A DNA stretch of 23,020 bases from Lobulomyces angularis (taxonomy: Eukaryota > Chytridiomycota > Chytridiomycetes > Lobulomycetales > Lobulomycetaceae). This document shows, one piece after another, positions 18,611-23,020 of the stretch. The notes below the pieces were generated by a model that searched no databases, was not told the DNA's origin, and worked only from the letters and a program-made list of their open reading frames with translations. Position 1 is the first letter of the stretch; each line of letters starts with the position of its first letter. The translations under genes were made by a program, and so were the position numbers. Where the stretch lies: positions 1 to 23,020 of the forward strand of contig JADHYX010000356.1 of assembly GCA_027604685.1 (NCBI GenBank), written 5' to 3'.

Positions 18611-19831
18611 TTATGTCCCCCCACTCATTTTTAAAATCATACTAATAGTGTTTTTTCTCATCATTTGCTCTTCTCTTAATTTTTCATTATCACGATTTTC
18701 AAGATCATTGGTTGGATAATTACCAACATCAAATTTAGACTTAAAGTTTTGCACATCATCTTGGTTGTAAGGCACATTAGGAATATGATCTTCACTTCTC
18801 AGTGTTCCACTACTAAATTCTGTTTCACGGCATTTGTTCAGCATACTTTCATTATGATCGGTTTTACTACTTTTTAAGGTACCGAAATTCCTGCTGCTTC
18901 TACCATCTTCCTGTGAAAAATAACTTCTCCTTAACTCTTCTTTTAAATCGCTATTCAAATCAACAGCTGAAATGTGAGAATTTCTTATGCACACTCTATC
19001 ATTGTTAAAATTACCGAATCGAACATTTTCACCCTCAAGTCCGTTTTTCATTAAAAAATGGTTGAAGTTTTCTTCATTGATTAAAGGCGTTCCTTTATCT
19101 GAGGCTGATTCTTCGTTAGGTTTTGCAATAGGTAAATTGAAAGTTGAGTAACCAGTATTAAAGGTATTGATATTTTCATTTCTATTATTTTCCTTTTTGA
19201 GATTAATTTCGTTATTACTTAATACCGTAATGTTTCCACTGTAAATTGTTAATTTTTTTTTTTTTTTTTGGTGGATTTAAAAAATAAATAAATAATACTA
19301 AAGAATTTTTTTGTTTTACCTGTAGTTTTGTTGAGAATAAGGTGGATAGGGGCTTACAAAAGCACTTGTAGCATTCTTTGTTGGTGCAGAGTTCCCTTCA
19401 TGTATCCCAAAATGATGCCGAAATTTTGAATCGCTATTGTCGTATTTTTGTGTATTTGTTTTCTTATTTTTCTTATTTTTCTTAATTTTTAATTTAAAAA
19501 AAAAATAAATTAAAAAAAAAATAAACAAGGAAAAGACCGGAATTACAACAGCTAACGTAACATTTACGTTAAAAGAGCTTTTAGTTGTCAGATTACTTGG
19601 AAGAGTAGGAGGAATAGAGGTGGATTGAGAGGAGTCTGTAGTAACCTGAAAAGTAGAGCGTAAAGAGGCGCTTGTTGTAGATGTTGATGAAGTGGGTTTA
19701 ATGACTTCAGATTTTGTAGTTAACGGCATTTTCGATTTTGTTTTTTTTTTCTTTATCGAATCTGTTGATTTTGGCGAAATCCTTTGTGTACTCACAACAT
19801 TGTTTAAACGAGGTCTTAAATTTACTCCCAT
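18611..19831 (-). CDS. Protein B: single-pass Ser/Thr-rich membrane protein, unknown family
   Basis: Two exons, 19320-19831 and 18611-19238, give 379 residues. The N-terminus (MGVNLRPRLNN) is no signal peptide, and no in-frame ATG occurs before an upstream stop. Residues 12-88 are Ser/Thr-rich with many candidate O-glycosylation sites (TSSTSTTSASLRST, TTDSSQSTSIPPT) and an NLT sequon. The single helix at 90-112 is very Phe-rich (VVIPVFSLFIFFLIYFFF). It is followed by the strongly basic KLKIKKNKKNKK and a polar, probably disordered approximately 260-residue tail with many Asn, Asp, Glu and Ser, ending NTISMILKMSGGT. Topology is predicted as N-terminus outside. The intron is 81 nt. Protein C, of the same layout, lies 289 bases upstream on the same strand. 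I do not recognise the family; no enzyme motif is visible. Confidence 0.72.
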
Positions 19832-20120
19832 ACTTGAAAAATTTAACTTTCTCTTAATCTTTTTTAATATTTGTTCTTCTTCTTTCTTATTTTAAAAATG
19901 TGGTCTTGCCTTTAAACTCTGATGAAAAAAGAAGAAAAAAAAAAAATTTTATGGAAGACAGTGCCTCACACACACACTCCAATATGCCACTCCCATAACT
20001 TGGTCGAATGAATAACTACATCAATTTATTTTATAAATATTATATAAATATATTATATAGGGTAGATTTCAATAAAAATGAACTACATAATGGAATAAAA
20101 CAAAAAAAAAAAGTACAAAA
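19832..20120. promoter_or_regulatory. Spacer between proteins C and B
   Basis: The region contains the 3' end of C and the promoter of B, both minus strand. Landmarks are a short CA dinucleotide run (about 19967-19977) and an alternating TATATA block (about 20031-20058) that could act as a terminator or polyadenylation efficiency element of C. Nothing else is recognisable. Confidence 0.4.
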
Positions 20121-22276
20121 CTAAAGTTTAGTTTTCTGACCGCGCTTTGGCTTGCTAGGTAAAGCACTACCACAATCACTTGTATAATCTGAAATACCAT
20201 CATTACCGCTGTCATAACCACTTGATATAGGTGTTTCAGATTGGGCTAAAGGATACAAAACGCCATCATTTTTATTCTTATCTGAAATATGAAGCGTATT
20301 ACTAATTTTATCGTTGTTATTCAATCCTCTTTGATACTGCTCAATATTCCGTTCATTAATTCTTTCGTTGTTATATAAGGACTTATTTGAAAGCTGACTC
20401 TTAGTTCCAGATAAATTTGATAAATTTTGTTTTCCCTTACCAGGTGGTAATATTTGTTTATATCTCTTATTGTGCCGCGCTCCACTAAAATTGCTACTAG
20501 AAACAGACATCAGTTCTTCGCCATCACTATCCAAGTGATGGTGATTATTTTCAAAAGCCCTTCCATCATCATAAGTTTCTGAAGTGTTGCGGTTATGATG
20601 ATACCTCTCGTTATATAGTTTGACTTCATCATCTCTTAATCCCATTCTTTCTCTATAAGAATCACCATTATTACTTCCACTGTAATGCGACTCAAGCCTA
20701 CTTCTAGAGTAAGGGTCAAAGCTATCTCCATTCACACTACTTCCTGGTGACATTCTTTGTTTGAAAGAATCGTTATAACTCCCTACATCGGAAGCTTTAC
20801 TTTTATATCCTCTATGGCGATTTGGACTTGACGGATGCTGTTCAAACTCCTTTTCTTTGCGTCCCGTAAATACTCCTACTCCGTATGAATCACTTCTACC
20901 AGCCCCTTCATAATTGCTACTAGTCGCTAAAGGATAATCTCTAGAACCTGCTGCTCTATACACATCACCTTGGGCATCTTCATAATTGTTATTGGCACCA
21001 TATAATTCTTTAGGATGCCTTCTAGAGTCTCTAACTTTGTACATATCATCACCTCTGCTACTGCCTTCATAATTACTACCGTTAGCAAGTCCGAAGTCAC
21101 TATCTCTTCGGAGTTTTTCACTTTCTGACATTCTCTGACTGTAAGTATCACCACCACCGCGATTTTTCATCCCAGCTGCATAGATAATCTCTCTACGATT
21201 TTTTTCATTTTCATTTTGAATAATTTCTCTATTATTATCCTGCCAACGCCTATTCTCAAAATTATCACGTCTGTCGTGATTCTCCCTTCCATCTTGATAA
21301 TCATCACGATTGTATTCTCCCTTATCTCCATTAAGACTTCCCCTTCTATTTTTAGGAAAATCGTCAACATAAGTTGATTGAGATTGATCAGGTGATTCTC
21401 TGTCTAATTCATAAGAAGAATGAGGAACTGTTTTCGGATAATTATAATTGTTAGAAAGAGGCTCAATGTTTTCCTTATTAAGAAGCATATTTCGGTTTCT
21501 AAAAAACGGTTTTAAAATGTTAAAATACCAATTGTTTTCAAAAGAATTACTTGAGGTTATCTGCTAATTCACTATCACTCGGACTAGCACTATATCTACT
21601 TGTTGATCCTTTATTTCGCCTAAATGAAAAATAAAATAATTAATATTTATTAACTAAACAAAAAAGTAGTTACTTTGCTACCCTTCTGACGGAATTATTA
21701 AATCTACGTTGAAAAGATTTAAAATTTCGTTCACCTGGAAAAACAATTTAGGGAAACAAAAATATAAATTCCAAACAATTTATTTTTTTTTACTTACGAA
21801 TTTTTGACATTTCGTAGGGAGATTTACTGTTGTAGTTATCTTTTTTCATTCTTCTGTAGTATATGATTAATGCAATGATTAATATTATCAGTACCCTGAA
21901 TTTGAAAACAAATGTTAAAAGGAAAGTAAAGAGAAAATTTATACAGAGGCACCATGATTATGCAAGCAATTGTAACAGGAGCTAAAGAGTTTGGATTCGA
22001 GGTATTTGTTTGTGAATTTAGAGGTGGTAAAAAGGTCTGGGTGTTAACAACAGAAGTTGGAGAGTTAAAGGCGGCACCTGAACCACCAGGAATAATATCC
22101 GATGGCAACGTTAAAATTGTAGGAACATTATTATTGAATGGAGTATTACTGACAGGAGCAGTAACAGTAGGTTGAGCTGGTTGCAATAAATCGTTTGTAG
22201 AGCTTGCTGAAGGATCCGTAGGATCAACTAAAACGATATTAGTTGAACCTTCTGTTAATGTGGAGAATGCAGACAT
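20121..22276 (-). CDS. Protein C: single-pass membrane protein with a long repeat-bearing cytosolic tail
   Basis: Five exons, 21945-22276, 21798-21895, 21674-21734, 21551-21619 and 20121-21498, give 645 residues. Residues 1-98 are Ser/Thr/Asn/Pro-rich (TVTAPVSNTPFNNNVPT), without a signal peptide. An in-frame TAA 24-27 bases upstream fixes the ATG for an unspliced leader. The helix at 99-124 (LAPVTIACIIMVPL, then VLIILIIALIIYY) is interrupted by intron 21896-21944 and followed by RRMKKD. The remaining approximately 520 residues are hydrophilic and disordered, rich in Arg, Asp, Asn, Ser and Tyr. Three NYE-centred repeats and three D-S/T-Y/F-x-x-R-M motifs occur there. The end, KPKRGQKTKL, is basic. 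It is probably a plasma-membrane or wall-facing protein with a cytosolic scaffold tail. This is inference from topology; no family was recognised. Confidence 0.75.
20880..21092 (-). repeat. Three diverged tandem repeats in the tail of protein C
   Basis: Three units of 24-29 residues share a core of N-Y-E-(G/D), then (G/S)-D-x-Y, then S-R-x-x-P-x-x-L: ANGSNYEGSSRGDDMYKV, GANNNYEDAQGDVYRAAGSR and ATSSNYEGAGRSDSYGVG. The DNA is also similar: on the plus strand the cores read TTCATAATT followed by A/G-CTAC or GTTATT. This supports internal duplication over chance low complexity. The role is unknown. Confidence 0.55.
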
Positions 22277-22312
22277 GAGTATATATAAAGGGAATCGTTC
22301 TTAAACGGAATT

Positions 22313-22460
22313 CTGAAGTAAAAATTAAAAACTTGTAATTTGAAATTAAAAAAAATGTGTATGAAGTTGAAATATATTTTAGTAAAAAAAGATATAAAGA
22401 TAACATATAAAGAAAAAAATAAAATAAAAATCCTGTTTTAAACCTTAAATGTTACTTTAC
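22313..22460 (-). other. Candidate 5'-UTR intron of the protein C gene
   Basis: On the minus strand a CTCAG/GTAAAG donor (GT at 22460-22459) and a TTACTTCAG acceptor (ending at 22313) frame a 148-nt A/T-rich stretch just upstream of the protein C start. The downstream leader contains an in-frame TAA before the ATG, so the intron would be purely in the untranslated leader. No transcript is available to confirm it. Confidence 0.35.
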
Positions 22461-23020
22461 CTGAGAGTAATTGATTTTTTGAAGCTTCCTTTAAAACTAT
22501 GTAAAAAATAGAAAAAAAAAAAGAAGAAGAAAATAAAAACTTTATTTTTTTGCGTTGCTTAATAGTATTTTTTTTTTATAATGAGATTTAATTTCTTAAA
22601 AAAAAAAAAAAAAATAAAAGATGCATTTATTTCAAAAAAAAAAAAAAAACAAAAATTTTCTCACAAAAAAAAAGGTGATTTTTTCAAGTTTTAAAAAATA
22701 AAAAAAATATTTAATTTTCATTCTTCTTTTTTTTTTTTAAATTTTTAAAATTAAAATTAAAAAAGAATAAAAAATAGTTAATTTTTCTTCAACCACCTTT
22801 TTTTTTTTTTTTTTTGTAGTAGATTTGGATTCCAATTTTTTTTATTTTTTTTTATTTTAATTTTGTTCAGAAAAAAAGTAGATTTTTATTTTGTTTTTTT
22901 TTTAATTTTTTTATAAAAAAATTGATGGACATTTTTTTAAATTAAAAAAAAAAAAATTGTTTAATAAAACAAAATGAAAGAAAATAAAATAAAAAAAAAT
23001 TAAATTATTTCAATTAACAA
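22461..23020. other. Extremely A/T-rich homopolymer-laden intergenic DNA
   Basis: Almost no G or C. Repeated A or T runs of 10-18 bases occur (around 22600-22615, 22635-22650, 22725-22740 and 22797-22816), with polypurine/polypyrimidine blocks. No open frame, RNA gene or regulatory motif can be supported. Such tracts commonly exclude nucleosomes, so this is a plausible upstream region of protein C, possibly shared with a divergent gene beyond the right edge. Confidence 0.5.

Noticed and set aside
21954..22175. 73-codon plus-strand open frame rich in Gly and Val
   Set aside because: Antisense to exon 1 of protein C; the mirror of Pro/Thr/Asn-rich codons gives Gly/Val.
22280..22290. TATATATA just upstream of the protein C ATG as a TATA box
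   Set aside because: Only a few bases from the start codon and therefore inside the presumed leader; too close to position transcription.
1..23020. CRISPR array, bacterial operon or prophage
   Set aside because: No regularly spaced repeats of that kind; genes have many spliceosomal introns and eukaryotic families.

Overview
The window looks like nuclear DNA of a fungus, probably an early-diverging lineage. It is extremely A+T-rich, with long A and T homopolymer tracts. The genes carry many very short GT-AG introns: I could reconstruct 50 coding introns of 37-135 nt, mostly 38-65 nt, with T-rich 3' ends. Several proteins are typically fungal: a Rom2-type Rho1 GEF with DEP-like, DH, PH and CNH regions, a CSC1-type channel, a DHA2 drug/H+ antiporter and an Ict1/Cld1/ABHD5-like hydrolase. 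A Mucoromycota or Glomeromycotina-like source is my best guess from composition, the intron style and a Copia relic, but this is inference and of low certainty. No bacterial features (operons, Shine-Dalgarno sites) are present. Every exon chain given here was built by hand from splice signals, continuous reading frame and family similarity, and each chain closes in phase from ATG to stop.

Layout. 1-194: 3' end of an unidentified plus-strand gene. 406-720: decayed Ty1/Copia RNase H (minus). 1006-1764: METTL21-like methyltransferase (minus, 5 exons). 2225-4805: CSC1/OSCA/TMEM63-like channel (minus, 9 exons, 727 aa). 4979-6780: MFS DHA2 transporter (minus, 5 exons, 537 aa). 7411-8377: single-pass membrane protein A (plus, 4 exons, 263 aa). 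8510-10218: ABHD4/5-like hydrolase (minus, 11 exons including 12-nt and 14-nt micro-exons, 371 aa). 10219-11270: gene-poor. 11271-11975: free methionine-(R)-sulfoxide reductase (minus, 4 exons, 163 aa). 12375-17154: Rho1 GEF (minus, 11 exons, 1411 aa). 17539-18281: POP4/Rpp29 subunit of RNase P/MRP (plus, 4 exons, 198 aa). 18611-19831: single-pass protein B (minus, 2 exons, 379 aa). 20121-22276: single-pass protein C (minus, 5 exons, 645 aa). 22277-23020: very A/T-rich upstream DNA with homopolymer runs.

Most genes are ordinary fungal housekeeping genes (RNA processing, protein methylation, oxidative repair, lipid metabolism, transport). The most interesting theme is three unrecognised proteins, A, B and C. 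Each has a Ser/Thr/Asn/Pro-rich N-terminal region without a recognisable signal peptide, one transmembrane helix, a basic stop-transfer cluster and a disordered cytoplasmic tail. They lie in the same 15 kb as a Rho1 GEF of the class that, in yeast, is recruited by single-pass Ser/Thr-rich wall sensors (Wsc1/Mid2). A functional link is a hypothesis only. The second notable structure is the hydrolase gene, whose HG oxyanion loop and GxSxG nucleophile elbow are both assembled across micro-exons.
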